Assembly: GCF_000383595.1 (NCBI RefSeq)
Contig: NZ_KB911581.1
Coordinates: 6,097,519-6,161,518, forward strand
Length of the DNA stretch: 64,000 bases
From: Streptomyces bottropensis ATCC 25435
GTDB taxonomy: Bacteria; Actinomycetota; Actinomycetes; Streptomycetales; Streptomycetaceae
Direction: 5' to 3'
The notes below the pieces were generated by a model. The model made no database searches and was not told where the DNA came from. It worked only from the letters and a program-made list of their open reading frames with translations. Made by a program: the position numbers and the translations under genes. Numbering within the stretch: position 1 is the stretch's first letter; each line of letters opens with the position of its first letter. Of the stretch, positions 16,553 through 25,829 are shown piece by piece.

Positions 16553-19500
16553 ATGACGTACATCGAACGTCTGCGCGGCCGCGCGAGACGCTGGGCGGGT
16601 CCGCTCGCCGGACTGACCGCCGCGTCACTCCTCCTGGGCCTGGCCGGGCCCGTCGCCCCGGCCGCCGCGGACGACGCCGATCTCACCGACGGGCTGGCCC
16701 TCTGGTACAAGCTCGACGCCACCTCCGGCACCACGGCCGTCGACGCCTCCGGCCACGGCCGCAACGGCACGGTGAACGGCACGGCCGGCTGGACAGGTGA
16801 CGGCCAGGGCCTCTCCTTCAACGGTTCGGACACCTACATCAAGGTGCCGAACGACATCATGAAGGGCATGAACTCCATCAGCGTCTCCATGGACGTGCTG
16901 ATGGACGAGTCGCAGGTCGGCCCGTACTTCATCTACGGCTTCGGCAACACCAGCAGCGGCACGGGCAACGGCTATCTCTTCGCCACCGGCAACTCGCTGC
17001 GCACGGCCATCGCTTCGGGCAACTGGTCGACCGAGCAGAACACCCGGCCCGGCGACTCGCACAACCTGAGCCGTTCGGTGTGGAAGCAGCTCACCTACAC
17101 CCAGACCGGCACCACGGGCGTGCTGTACGAGGACGGTGCGGAGGTCGGCCGCAACACCTCGGTCACCACCACTCCGGGTTCCATCGGTTCGGGCACCACG
17201 ACCGCCAACCACATAGGCAAGTCGGTCTACACGAGCGACAAGCTCTTCAAGGGCAAGATCCGTGACTTCCGGGTCTACGACCGCGCCCTCACCGGCTCCG
17301 AGGTCGAGCAGCTCTCGCTCCCCATCGCCGAGCAGGGCCTCGCCGCCGACAGGGCCGCCCTCACCCTGGGCGACACCAGCGCGGTCACCACCGACCTGGA
17401 CCTGCCGAAGACCGGTACGGCCGGGGGCTCCTCCATCACCTGGAAGAGCGACAACACCGACGTGGTCTCGAACTCCGGCGCGGTGACCCGCCCCGCCGCC
17501 GGTCAGCCGAACGGCCACGCCACGCTGACGGCGACCCTCAAGAAGGGCCCCGCGAGCGCCACCAAGTCCTTCGAGGTCACGGTCCTGCCGACCTTCGACG
17601 ACACCACCGCCGTCAAGCAGGCCGCCGAGGCGCTGACGGTGCACAACCTCGACGACGTCCGCGGCAACCTGACGCTCCCCGGCAGCGGCGACTTCGGCAC
17701 CAAGGTCTCCTGGAGTTCCGCCGACACCGCCGTCGTGTCCGCCGGAGGCGAGGTACACCGTCCCGCGCACGGCGACGGCACCACGACCGTCGCGCTGACC
17801 GCGACGGTCACCAAGGGCGACGCGAGGACCACCCGCGCCTTCACCGCGAAGGTGCCGGAACTGCCCAAGAAGGAAGCCCTCAAGGGCTACATGTTCAGCT
17901 ACTTCACCGGCGAGGGCACCTCGGACGGCGAGCAGCTGTACGCGGCGCTCAGCAAGGGCAACGACCCGCTGAAGTGGCGGGAGCTGAACGACGGCAAGCC
18001 CGTCCTGACCTCCACGCTCGGTGAGAAGGGCCTGCGCGACCCGTTCATCATCCGCTCCCCCGAGGGCGACAAGTTCTACCAGATCGCCACCGACCTCAAG
18101 ATCTACGGCAACGGCGACTGGGACGCCTCCCAGCGCACCGGCAGCAAGTCCATCATGGTCTGGGAGTCCACCGACCTGGTGCACTGGACCAACCAGCGCC
18201 TGGTCAAGGTCTCCCCCGACTCGGCCGGCAACACCTGGGCGCCGGAGGCGTACTACGACGACCAGCTCGGCGAGTACGTCGTGTTCTGGGCGTCGAAGCT
18301 GTACGACAACGAGGCCCACTCCGGCGACACGTACAACCGCATGATGTACGCGACGACCCGTGACTTCTACACCTTCAGCGAGCCCAAGGTCTGGGTCGAC
18401 CGCGGCTACTCCGTCATCGACTCCACCGTCATCCAGCACGACGGCGAGTACTACCGCCTCTCCAAGGACGAGCGGAACAACTCCTCCTCCACCCCCAACA
18501 GCAAGTTCATCTTCGAGGAGAAGAGCGACACCCTCCGCAACCTCTCCTGGACCTCCGTCGCCGAGGGCATCGGCAAGGGCGCGATGAACGCCGCCGAGGG
18601 CCCGCTGGTGTTCAAGTCGAACACCGAGGACAAGTGGTACGCGTTCCTCGACGAGTTCGGCGGCCGCGGCTACATCCCCTTCGAGACGAAGGACCTGGAC
18701 TCCGGTGTCTGGACCCCGTCCACCGGCTACGACCTGCCGTCCAAGCCCCGGCACGGCACGGTGCTCCCGGTCACCCAGGACGAGTACGACCGGCTGCTGA
18801 AGACCTACCAGCCCGACGGGATCGTCACGAGCGTCGAGGACATCAAGGTCAAGACGCGCATCGGCGACGCCCCGGTCCTGCCGGCCACCGTCATCGCGGA
18901 GTTCGCCGACGGCGCCGAGCGGCCCGTCGCCGTCACCTGGGAGGACGTGGACGCCTCGAAGTACGCGCAGGCCGGCACCTTCACGGTGAAGGGCGACCTG
19001 CCCGGCGACTCGGCGATCCAGGTCACCGCCGAGGTCACGGTCTCCGCCGAGGGCCCGGACGTCCCGGCCGACCTGCTGGTGCACTACGGCTTCGACGAGA
19101 GCGGCGGCAACATCGCCCGTGACTCCAGCGGCCACGGCTACCACGGCACCTACGTCCGCACCCCCGACTTCGCCACCGGCGTCGACGGCGGCTCCTTCAA
19201 GATGTCCGGCGGCGACAGCGGCTCCAGCTCGCCGTACGTCAAGATCCCGAACGGCGTGCTGAAGGGCGCCGACAGCGTCACCGTCTCCACGTACGCGAAG
19301 TGGAAGGGCGGCGACAACTGGCAGTGGCTGTTCGGCCTCGGCCCGGACAGCGACAAGTACCTGTTCGCCAGCCCCTCCAACGGTTCCTCGTCCCTCTACT
19401 CGGCCATCACGGCGGCGAGTTGGGGCGCGGAGAAGAAGCTGTCCGGCGCCCGGCTCACCCCCGGCAAGTGGCAGCACGTCACCGTCACCGTCGACGGCGG

Positions 19501-21742
19501 CGCCAAGACGGCCATCCTCTACGCGGACGGCGTCGAGGTCTCCCGCGCCACCGACGTCACCGTCAAGCCGTCCGACCTGTACGACGCGAACAAGGACTAC
19601 AGCGGCTACATCGGCCGGTCCATGTACGCCCCCGACCCGTACTTCGGCGGTGAGGTCGACGACTTCCGGATCTACGACCGGGCGCTGACGCCCGCCGAGG
19701 TCCTGGAGATCAGCGGCAACACCACGGGCATCGCCAAGGTGACCCACCCGGCGCAGAAGACGGACGCCGTCATCGACGACGCCGACAGCCGCGTCACGCT
19801 GCCGATGAAGCCGGGCACCGATCTGACCGAGCTGGCACCGCAGTTCACCCTCGCCCACGGCGCGACGATCAGCCCCGCCTCCGGCAGCGTGCAGAACTTC
19901 AGCAAGCCGGTGAAGTACGAGGTCACCGGTTCCGACGGCAAGAAGCGCACCTGGACGGTGTCGGCACGCGAGCTCAAGAGCCCCGTGCTGCCCGGCCTCA
20001 ACGCGGACCCGAACATCGTCCGCTTCGGTGACACCTTCTACATCTACCCGACCACCGACGGCTTCGAGGGCTGGAGCGGTACGCAGTTCAAGGCGTACTC
20101 CTCCAAGGACCTGGTCCACTGGAAGGACCACGGCGTCATCCTGGACCTCGGTCCGGACGTCTCCTGGGCGGACAGCAGGGCCTGGGCACCGGCGATGGAG
20201 GAGCGGAACGGCAAGTACTACTTCTACTTCTGCGCCGACGCGAACATCGGTGTCGCGGTCTCCGACTCGCCCACCGGCCCGTTCAAGGACGCCCTCGGCA
20301 AGCCGCTGCTGAAGGCCGGTACCCTCCCGGGCCAGATGATCGACCCGGCGGTCTTCACCGACGACGACGGCACCTCGTACCTCTACTGGGGCAACGGCCG
20401 CGCCTACGTGGTCCCGCTGAAGGACGACATGGTGTCGTTCGACGCGGCCAAGGTCACGGACATCACTCCCAGCGGCTACAACGAGGGCACGTTCATCGTC
20501 AAGCGCAAGGGCACCTACTACTTCATGTGGTCGGAGAACGACACACGTGACGAGAACTACCGGGTCGCCTACGCCACAGGCTCCTCGCCCACCGGTCCCT
20601 GGACCAAGCGGGGCGTCATCCTGGAGAAGGACCTCTCGCTCGGCATCAAGGGCCCCGGCCACCACTCGGTGGTCCATGTCCCCGGCACCGACGACTGGTA
20701 CATCGCCTACCACCGCTTCGCCATCCCCGGCGGAGACGGCACCCACCGCGAAACCACCGTCGACAAGATGGAGTTCGACGCCGACGGCCTGATCAAGAAG
20801 GTCGTCCCCACCCTGGAGAGCATCGACCCGGTCACCATCGCCCGGGCCGGCGCGGACGTCTCCGGCAAGGAAGGCGCCAAGATCCAGCTGAACGGCACGG
20901 TCTCCGGCGCGGGCACCGCCAAGTGGACGGCCGAGCAGGGCGCGCCCTGCGTCTTCGCCGACGCGGGCTCCGCGAGGACCACGATCACCTGCGCCGACAA
21001 CGGCTCCTTCGAGGTCACCCTCACCGGCGGCCGCAGCTCGGACACGGCCACCGTCACCGTCACCAACGCGGCCCCGGAGATCACCTCGGTGACCAGCAAG
21101 AAGACCTCGGAGACGGGCAAGGTCACCAGGGTCCGGGTCAAGTTCACCGACGCGGGCACCCGTGACACGCACACCTGCAGCATCGACTGGAAGGACGGCG
21201 GCAAGCCGGCGGCCGGCAAGGTCACGGCGGGCAGCTGCAAGGCCGAGCACACCTACCGCACGGCCGGCGTCTTCGCCCCGGTGATCACCGTCACCGACGA
21301 CGACGGCGCCACGGCGAGCAGCACGATCGACGAGCTGGTCGTCTTCGACCGCAAGGCCGGTTCCGCGACCGGTGACGGCGGCTTCACCTCCCCCGCCGGG
21401 GCGTACCCGGCAGGCCCGAAGCTGACCGGCAAGGCGGACTTCTCCTTCACCGCCACGTACGGCAAGAGCGACACCAAGCCGTCGGGGAAGGTCGCGTTCG
21501 ACTTCGCCGCGGCCAAGCTGAAGTTCCGCTCCACCAGCATCGAATGGCTCGTGGTCAGCGGCTCCGAGGCGGTCCTCCAGGGCTACGGCACCGTCAACGG
21601 CAAGGGCGGCTACCTCTTCCGCGTCACGGCCGGCGACGGCCCGGACACCTTCAAGATCAAGATCTGGAAGAAGTCCACCGGCACGGTCGTCTACGAGAAC
21701 AAGACGGCCGCGACGAAGGGCATCACCATCGGCCGCAAGTAA
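16553..21742 (+). CDS. Secreted multidomain LamG-GH43-LamG-GH43-PKD glycoside hydrolase
   Basis: A 1729-residue exported enzyme, one of the longest genes here. Order: signal peptide (1-41, ending PAAADDA), LamG/concanavalin-like module 1 (45-258), two Ig-like strands (262-435), GH43 five-bladed propeller 1 (~444-741; LRDPFII base, VIDSTVI, AAEGPLVF acid), bacterial Ig-like Big_4 (757-830), LamG 2 (837-1058), a linker of the cadherin/DUF5018 sort (1058-1143), GH43 propeller 2 (~1145-1427; NADPNIV base, MIDPAVF, YNEGTFIV acid), PKD/Ig repeats (1428-1598) and a C-terminal all-beta domain (1600-1729). Both active sites look complete. Likely action: removal of arabinose/xylose from plant arabinan or arabinoxylan outside the cell. 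No LPXTG or membrane anchor at the end. Monocistronic, with a 16-bp perfect hairpin after the stop. Confidence 0.92.
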   Translation: MTYIERLRGRARRWAGPLAGLTAASLLLGLAGPVAPAAADDADLTDGLALWYKLDATSGTTAVDASGHGRNGTVNGTAGWTGDGQGLSFNGSDTYIKVPNDIMKGMNSISVSMDVLMDESQVGPYFIYGFGNTSSGTGNGYLFATGNSLRTAIASGNWSTEQNTRPGDSHNLSRSVWKQLTYTQTGTTGVLYEDGAEVGRNTSVTTTPGSIGSGTTTANHIGKSVYTSDKLFKGKIRDFRVYDRALTGSEVEQLSLPIAEQGLAADRAALTLGDTSAVTTDLDLPKTGTAGGSSITWKSDNTDVVSNSGAVTRPAAGQPNGHATLTATLKKGPASATKSFEVTVLPTFDDTTAVKQAAEALTVHNLDDVRGNLTLPGSGDFGTKVSWSSADTAVVSAGGEVHRPAHGDGTTTVALTATVTKGDARTTRAFTAKVPELPKKEALKGYMFSYFTGEGTSDGEQLYAALSKGNDPLKWRELNDGKPVLTSTLGEKGLRDPFIIRSPEGDKFYQIATDLKIYGNGDWDASQRTGSKSIMVWESTDLVHWTNQRLVKVSPDSAGNTWAPEAYYDDQLGEYVVFWASKLYDNEAHSGDTYNRMMYATTRDFYTFSEPKVWVDRGYSVIDSTVIQHDGEYYRLSKDERNNSSSTPNSKFIFEEKSDTLRNLSWTSVAEGIGKGAMNAAEGPLVFKSNTEDKWYAFLDEFGGRGYIPFETKDLDSGVWTPSTGYDLPSKPRHGTVLPVTQDEYDRLLKTYQPDGIVTSVEDIKVKTRIGDAPVLPATVIAEFADGAERPVAVTWEDVDASKYAQAGTFTVKGDLPGDSAIQVTAEVTVSAEGPDVPADLLVHYGFDESGGNIARDSSGHGYHGTYVRTPDFATGVDGGSFKMSGGDSGSSSPYVKIPNGVLKGADSVTVSTYAKWKGGDNWQWLFGLGPDSDKYLFASPSNGSSSLYSAITAASWGAEKKLSGARLTPGKWQHVTVTVDGGAKTAILYADGVEVSRATDVTVKPSDLYDANKDYSGYIGRSMYAPDPYFGGEVDDFRIYDRALTPAEVLEISGNTTGIAKVTHPAQKTDAVIDDADSRVTLPMKPGTDLTELAPQFTLAHGATISPASGSVQNFSKPVKYEVTGSDGKKRTWTVSARELKSPVLPGLNADPNIVRFGDTFYIYPTTDGFEGWSGTQFKAYSSKDLVHWKDHGVILDLGPDVSWADSRAWAPAMEERNGKYYFYFCADANIGVAVSDSPTGPFKDALGKPLLKAGTLPGQMIDPAVFTDDDGTSYLYWGNGRAYVVPLKDDMVSFDAAKVTDITPSGYNEGTFIVKRKGTYYFMWSENDTRDENYRVAYATGSSPTGPWTKRGVILEKDLSLGIKGPGHHSVVHVPGTDDWYIAYHRFAIPGGDGTHRETTVDKMEFDADGLIKKVVPTLESIDPVTIARAGADVSGKEGAKIQLNGTVSGAGTAKWTAEQGAPCVFADAGSARTTITCADNGSFEVTLTGGRSSDTATVTVTNAAPEITSVTSKKTSETGKVTRVRVKFTDAGTRDTHTCSIDWKDGGKPAAGKVTAGSCKAEHTYRTAGVFAPVITVTDDDGATASSTIDELVVFDRKAGSATGDGGFTSPAGAYPAGPKLTGKADFSFTATYGKSDTKPSGKVAFDFAAAKLKFRSTSIEWLVVSGSEAVLQGYGTVNGKGGYLFRVTAGDGPDTFKIKIWKKSTGTVVYENKTAATKGITIGRK

Positions 21743-21765
21743 CACCATCGCACCACCCAGCAAGA

Positions 21766-21800
21766 CCGAGCCGCGCCCGGACCTTCCGGGCGCGGCTCGG
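21766..21800 (+). terminator. Perfect 16-bp hairpin after the GH43 gene
   Basis: Arms CCGAGCCGCGCCCGGA (21766-21781) and its exact complement (21785-21800) around the loop CCT, 23 bases past the stop. Confidence 0.9.
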
Positions 21801-21854
21801 CGCATGGGCGGGCGGTGGGGAGGGTGAAGAGGCGAGGGGCGCAGCCTCGTGATC

Positions 21855-21885
21855 TTCAGGGGCACGGGGCACTGCGCGAGCGTGC
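21855..21885 (+). repeat. Dispersed intergenic repeat, copy 1
   Basis: TTCAGGGGCACGGGGCACTG followed by CGCGAGC. It is a member of the GGGGCGCGGGGAACTGCGCG family found five times in this window, always outside genes. Confidence 0.7.
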
Positions 21886-21954
21886 ACGACGAACCCGCGG
21901 GCCGCGGCCCGCGACGCCAGGGAATCCCTCCACCCCCACAACGTTGAACCCGAT

Positions 21955-23007
21955 GTGACCGCCGAGACCCCCGTGACCCCCGCGAACCCCGTACTCTCCG
22001 CCACCCGCTTCTCCGTCCTCGACCGCTCCCGCACCCGCGAGGGCCACAGCGCCCCCGAGGCCCTGCGGGACACGGTGCGCCTGGCCCGGCACGCGGAGCA
22101 CCTCGGTTTCCACCGCTTCTGGGTGTCGGAGCACCACGGCGTGCCCGGGGTGGCGGGTTCGGCCCCCACCGTCCTGGCCGCGGCCGTCGCCGCGGCCACG
22201 CACACCATCCGGGTGGGCACCGGCGGGGTGATGCTGCCCAACCACCGCCCGCTGGTCGTGGCCGAGCAGTTCGGCGTGCTGGAGTCGCTGTTCCCGGGGC
22301 GGATCGACATGGGGCTCGGCCGTTCCGTCGGCTTCACGGACGGCGTACGCAGGGCGCTGGGCCGGGACAAGGACGCCGCAGACACCGCGGACTTCGCCGA
22401 GCAGCTCGACGAACTGCTCGGCTGGTTCGTGGGCACCTCCCCGACCGGGGTGCACGCGCGCCCGCCGGAGGGCCTGGCCGTACCCCCGTTCGTCCTCGCC
22501 ATGGGCGAGGGTGCCGAGATCGCCGCGCGGTCCGGCCTGCCGATGGTGATCGGCGACCTCCGCGACCGCGACAGGATGCGGCGCGGCATCGACCGCTACC
22601 GCGCCGGGTTCCGCCCGTCCGCGTGGGCCGAGGAGCCGTACGTCGTCGTCTCCGGCACGATCGCCGTCGCCGACACCCCGCAGAACGCGCACCGCGTCCT
22701 CCTCCCGGAGGCCTGGGCCATGGCGTACTCCCGCACCCACGGCACGTTCCCGCCGCTGTCCCCGGCGGAGGAGGTCGAACGGCGGACGATGACGGCCAGG
22801 GAGCGTGGCCTGTACGAGTCCGGTCTGACCGGCCAGGTGTACGGCACCGAGGAGCAGGTCGCGCACGAACTGGAGTCGGTGATCAAGGAGACGGGCGCCC
22901 AGGAGGTCCTGGTCACGACGAGCACGTACGACCGCGAGGCCCTGTTCGACTCCTACCGCAGGCTGGCCCGGATCGCGGGCCTCAGCGGCCCCCCGACCGA
23001 AGGCTGA
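21955..23007 (+). CDS. LLM-class (luciferase-like) flavin-dependent monooxygenase
   Basis: A 350-residue bacterial-luciferase-fold oxidoreductase using reduced FMN or F420. Recognisable parts are the first strand VLSATRFSVLDRSRTREGHS, HLGFHRFWVSEHHG (the LLM signature WxxEHH), IRVGTGGVMLPNHRPL, FPGRIDMGLGRSVG and the C-terminal VTTSTYDREALFDSYRRLA. Length and blocks match the MsnO8/alkanal-monooxygenase-like subgroup. GTG start at 21955; there is no good ribosome site, so the start is less sure than the frame. The 3' end overlaps by 26 bp the end of the convergent acyltransferase gene. Substrate unknown. Confidence 0.9.
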   Translation: MTAETPVTPANPVLSATRFSVLDRSRTREGHSAPEALRDTVRLARHAEHLGFHRFWVSEHHGVPGVAGSAPTVLAAAVAAATHTIRVGTGGVMLPNHRPLVVAEQFGVLESLFPGRIDMGLGRSVGFTDGVRRALGRDKDAADTADFAEQLDELLGWFVGTSPTGVHARPPEGLAVPPFVLAMGEGAEIAARSGLPMVIGDLRDRDRMRRGIDRYRAGFRPSAWAEEPYVVVSGTIAVADTPQNAHRVLLPEAWAMAYSRTHGTFPPLSPAEEVERRTMTARERGLYESGLTGQVYGTEEQVAHELESVIKETGAQEVLVTTSTYDREALFDSYRRLARIAGLSGPPTEG

Positions 23008-23887
23008 CCCCACCTCTCCGCAGCGGCTTCAGCGGGTCCCCGGTCGCGGGACCCGGCCCGGCTCCCCGGCAGCCGCCGCGCTCCTGCGGCGTGTGCCCGA
23101 CCATCGCCGCCCCGTCGACCACCGCCGTCCGCGCGGCCTGCGCCAGGGCTCGCCGGTCGAGGGGACCGGCCGGGGCGATCACAGGCCGCACGTCCACCTC
23201 GGCGACGACTTCACGCGCCGACACCACTCGCCACACCGACGTGAGCAGCGAGTCGTCCCCGACGTACGCGGGCGCGGTGCTCGCCCCGCCCCCGGTGAAG
23301 CGGTAGCGGACGCGCACCGGCTGCACGGGGACGCCGGCGTCGAGCGCGGCCTGGAACACGGCCCGCCGGAAGCGGCCCTGCGCCCGGCCGCACCAGGTGG
23401 TCCCCTCCGGGAAGGCCACGACGGCCGCACCGCCCCGCAGGGCGCCGGCGATACGGGCGACCGTCTCCGGCAGGGCGCGGATCCGGTCCCGCTCGATGAA
23501 CAGCACGCCGCTCCGCGCGACGAGCGCGCCCGCCACCGGCCACGACCGGATGTCGGCCTTGGCCAGCATCCGCGCCGGACGCACCGCTCCGAGCAACGGT
23601 ACGTCCAGCCAGGAGACGTGGTTGGCGACGAGCAGCAGTCCGCCGGCGGGTGGGGCGGAGCCGGCGATCCGTACCCGCACCCCCGAGGCCCGTACGACCC
23701 ACCGGCACCAGCGCCGCACGACGCCCGCGGGCAGTCGCAGGCCGACGACACTCACCAGGACTCCGACCGCGACCAGGGCCACGACCGCCGCGAACCGGGC
23801 GGCGGCCCGGGGGACGGCGACGGCCGGCCCGGACGCCGCCACGCACGCCCGAGGGCTGCAGGGCGCGCTGGGCAGCCACACGCTCAT
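22982..23887 (-). CDS. olsA: 1-acyl-glycerol-3-phosphate acyltransferase-like (OlsA-type)
   Basis: A 301-residue PlsC-family acyltransferase. One N-terminal hydrophobic segment (residues ~28-52) is followed by the catalytic NHVSWLD (HX4D, ~residue 89), the substrate motif RSGVLFIERD and FPEGTTW. The last ~35 residues are Gly/Arg-rich and look disordered. It begins 4 bases after the stop of an OlsB-like N-acyltransferase, which suggests the second step of ornithine-lipid synthesis (O-acylation of lyso-ornithine lipid) rather than ordinary phosphatidic acid synthesis. This assignment rests on the gene pair; I recall the same pair in S. coelicolor. Confidence 0.82.
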   Translation of the reverse strand: MSVWLPSAPCSPRACVAASGPAVAVPRAAARFAAVVALVAVGVLVSVVGLRLPAGVVRRWCRWVVRASGVRVRIAGSAPPAGGLLLVANHVSWLDVPLLGAVRPARMLAKADIRSWPVAGALVARSGVLFIERDRIRALPETVARIAGALRGGAAVVAFPEGTTWCGRAQGRFRRAVFQAALDAGVPVQPVRVRYRFTGGGASTAPAYVGDDSLLTSVWRVVSAREVVAEVDVRPVIAPAGPLDRRALAQAARTAVVDGAAMVGHTPQERGGCRGAGPGPATGDPLKPLRRGGVSLRSGGR

Positions 23888-23891
23888 CGGT

Positions 23892-24662
23892 TCACGCCGC
23901 CGGGACGAGGGAGAGGAAGTGGCGCAGGTACCGGGCGTCGACCCGGCGCATCGACAGCAGCACGTACAGGTCCGCGACCCCGAAGTCCGGGTCGTGCGCG
24001 GGCTCGCCGCACACCCAGGCGCCGAGCCGCAGATAGCCGCGCAGCAGCGGCGGCAGCTCGGTACGGCCCTGCGCCGCCCCCTCCTTCGGCACCCAGGGCA
24101 GCAGCGGACGTACCCGGAACTCCTCCGGCGCCAGGTTCCTGCCCCGGACCCGGTCCCAGGTGCCCGTGGCGAGGGCGCCGCCGTCGGCGAGCGGGATGGA
24201 GCAGCAGCCGGCCAGCCACTCGTGGCCGCCCTGGACCATGTAGCGGGCGATCCCGGCCCAGATCAGGCCGATCACCGTGCCGTCGCGGTGGTCGGGGTGC
24301 ACGCAGGACCGGCCGACCTCGACCAGCGAGGGGCGGAGCGCGTCGAGCGCGCCGAGGTCGAACTCGCTCTCCGAGTACAGCCGCCCGGCGACCGCGGCCC
24401 GCTCGGGCGGCAGCAGCCGGTAGGTGCCGACGACCTCGCCGGTGAGTGTGTCCCGGACGAGCAGGTGGTCGCAGTAGGCGTCGAAGGAATCGGCGTCCAG
24501 CCCCGGCCGCGGACCGGCCAGCAGGGCACCCATCTCCCCGGCGAACACGTCGTGCCGCAGCCGCTGGGCGGCACGGACGTCCTCCTCGCCGCGGGCCAGG
24601 GTGACGGTGTAGCGGGTGGGGGCCGTCGACTGGGGCGGGCTGTCGAGGGTGGAGGCGGTCAT
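23892..24662 (-). CDS. olsB: Ornithine-acyl-ACP N-acyltransferase-like GNAT (OlsB-type)
   Basis: A 256-residue GNAT of the hemolysin/OlsB kind. Typical features: YTVTLARGEEDVRAAQRLRHDVFAGEMG at the N-terminus, DHLLVRD, VGTYRLLPPE, SEFDL, the conserved EVGRSCVHPDHRDG block, and the C-terminal LGAWVCGEPAHDPDFGVADLYVLL. It should N-acylate ornithine with a 3-hydroxyacyl-ACP to give lyso-ornithine lipid. The start at 24662 is behind CAGGAG. It is the first gene of the olsBA pair. Ornithine lipids replace phospholipids in phosphate-poor conditions, so a PhoP link would be worth looking for, though I see no clear PHO box. Confidence 0.85.
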   Translation of the reverse strand: MTASTLDSPPQSTAPTRYTVTLARGEEDVRAAQRLRHDVFAGEMGALLAGPRPGLDADSFDAYCDHLLVRDTLTGEVVGTYRLLPPERAAVAGRLYSESEFDLGALDALRPSLVEVGRSCVHPDHRDGTVIGLIWAGIARYMVQGGHEWLAGCCSIPLADGGALATGTWDRVRGRNLAPEEFRVRPLLPWVPKEGAAQGRTELPPLLRGYLRLGAWVCGEPAHDPDFGVADLYVLLSMRRVDARYLRHFLSLVPAA

Positions 24663-24939
24663 GGCATCTCCTGGTCACGGGCCGACTCGGCGGCGTCAGG
24701 GCGGACCTGGGGACGTGCGGCCCGCCGCCCTAGTTCTGCCGCCGTCGGCTGACACCGGCGTGACCGGTCGCGAGAGCCCGGATGTGGGGAGGTTGAACGG
24801 CTCGGACCAGGTGGCCGGTGTGTCGGACTCCGTCGACCGGCGGGTGTCGCGACGGTGGCCGGCGCACGGCGAGGACCGGCGACGCTCCCGAACGAGTCGT
24901 TACGCGCTTGATCGGCGCGGTGCCGACCGGAGAAACCTT

Positions 24940-24976
24940 GGCGGGGCCGGGATCGAGCACCACACCCGGCCCCGCC
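24940..24976 (-). terminator. Hairpin terminator downstream of sdhCAB
   Basis: A 12-bp perfect stem GGCGGGGCCGGG/CCCGGCCCCGCC with a 13-base loop. It lies about 105 bases past the sdhB stop and is symmetric, so it could also act on the other strand. Confidence 0.65.
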
Positions 24977-25000
24977 CGTTCGCACCTCTCGGCGAACGTC

Positions 25001-25030
25001 CTGTGCCCCTACAGGGGCGCGGGGGGCGAG
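25001..25030 (+). repeat. Dispersed intergenic repeat, copy 2 (diverged)
   Basis: CTGTGCCCCTACAGGGGCGC followed by GGGGGGCG. It keeps the CAGGGGCGCGGGG core preceded by a self-complementary CCCCT. Confidence 0.5.
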
Positions 25031-25079
25031 CGGCCGGGCCCGCTCCGGCCCGTACCCGTTCGACCGGCCCCGCACGGGG

Positions 25080-25829
25080 CTACCGCCTCCCGCCCTTCCG
25101 CGTGGCCCGCAGCCATTCCTTGTTCATGCTGGTGATGGACATCAGCGGGATCCCCTTGGGGCAGACGGTCGCACACTCGCCCGCCAGCGTGCACCCGCCG
25201 AATCCCTCCTCGTCCATGCGCTCCACCATGTCCAGCACCCGCGTCTCCCGCTCGGGCGCCCCCTGCGGCAGCACGTTCAGATGGTTGATCTTGGCGGAGG
25301 TGAACAGCATCGCCGCCCCGTTCGGACACGCGGCCACGCAGGCCCCGCAGCCGATGCACTCCGCGTGCTCGAACGCGAGGTCGGCGTCCGGTTTCGGGAC
25401 GGCCGTGGCGTGTGCCTCCGGCGCGGCGCCGGTCGGCGCGGTGATGTATCCGCCGGCCTGGATGATCCGGTCGAACGCCGTCCGGTCCACCACCAGGTCC
25501 TTGATCACCGGGAAGGCCGACGCCCGCCAGGGTTCCACGTCGATCGTGTCGCCGTCCGCGAAGGACCGCATGTGCAGCTGGCAGGTCGTGGTCCGCTCCG
25601 GTCCGTGCGCGTCCCCGTTGATGACCAGCGAGCACGCCCCGCAGATGCCCTCACGGCAGTCGTGGTCGAAGGCCACCGGGTCGTCACCGCGCAGGATGAG
25701 GTCCTCGTTGAGCGTGTCGAGCATCTCCAGGAAGGACATGTCGGGCGAGATGCCGTCCACCTCGTACGTGGACATGGCGCCGTCGGCGTCGGCGGCCCGC
25801 TGCCGCCATACGCGCAGGGTGAGCTTCAT
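25080..25829 (-). CDS. sdhB: Succinate dehydrogenase/fumarate reductase iron-sulfur subunit
   Basis: A 249-residue SdhB. The [2Fe-2S] plant-type motif is CREGICGAC with a later Cys in RTTTC; the [4Fe-4S] set is CIGCGACVAACP; the third cluster set is CTLAGECATVCP. It relays electrons from SdhA to the heme subunit at the cytoplasmic membrane. Its ATG at 25829 overlaps the sdhA stop (ATGA), so the two are translationally coupled. It is last in the sdhC-sdhA-sdhB operon. Confidence 0.95.
   Translation of the reverse strand: MKLTLRVWRQRAADADGAMSTYEVDGISPDMSFLEMLDTLNEDLILRGDDPVAFDHDCREGICGACSLVINGDAHGPERTTTCQLHMRSFADGDTIDVEPWRASAFPVIKDLVVDRTAFDRIIQAGGYITAPTGAAPEAHATAVPKPDADLAFEHAECIGCGACVAACPNGAAMLFTSAKINHLNVLPQGAPERETRVLDMVERMDEEGFGGCTLAGECATVCPKGIPLMSITSMNKEWLRATRKGGRR

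Larger units (their letters stand above)
24663..25079. other. 417-bp gap between olsB and sdhB
   Basis: No gene seen. It contains the promoter of olsBA at its left end and, towards the right, a terminator hairpin (24940-24976) and a copy of the dispersed intergenic repeat (25001-25030) downstream of sdhB. Confidence 0.5.

Noticed and set aside
16625..21865. A very long open frame antisense to the GH43 gene (over 1700 codons), and similar long frames at 1468-3384, 25850-27976, 29724-31871, 45793-48213 and 58036-60576
   Set aside because: They mirror real genes with clear domains, consist of Gly/Arg/Val/Ala-rich sequence without motifs, and are expected from the extreme third-position GC bias.
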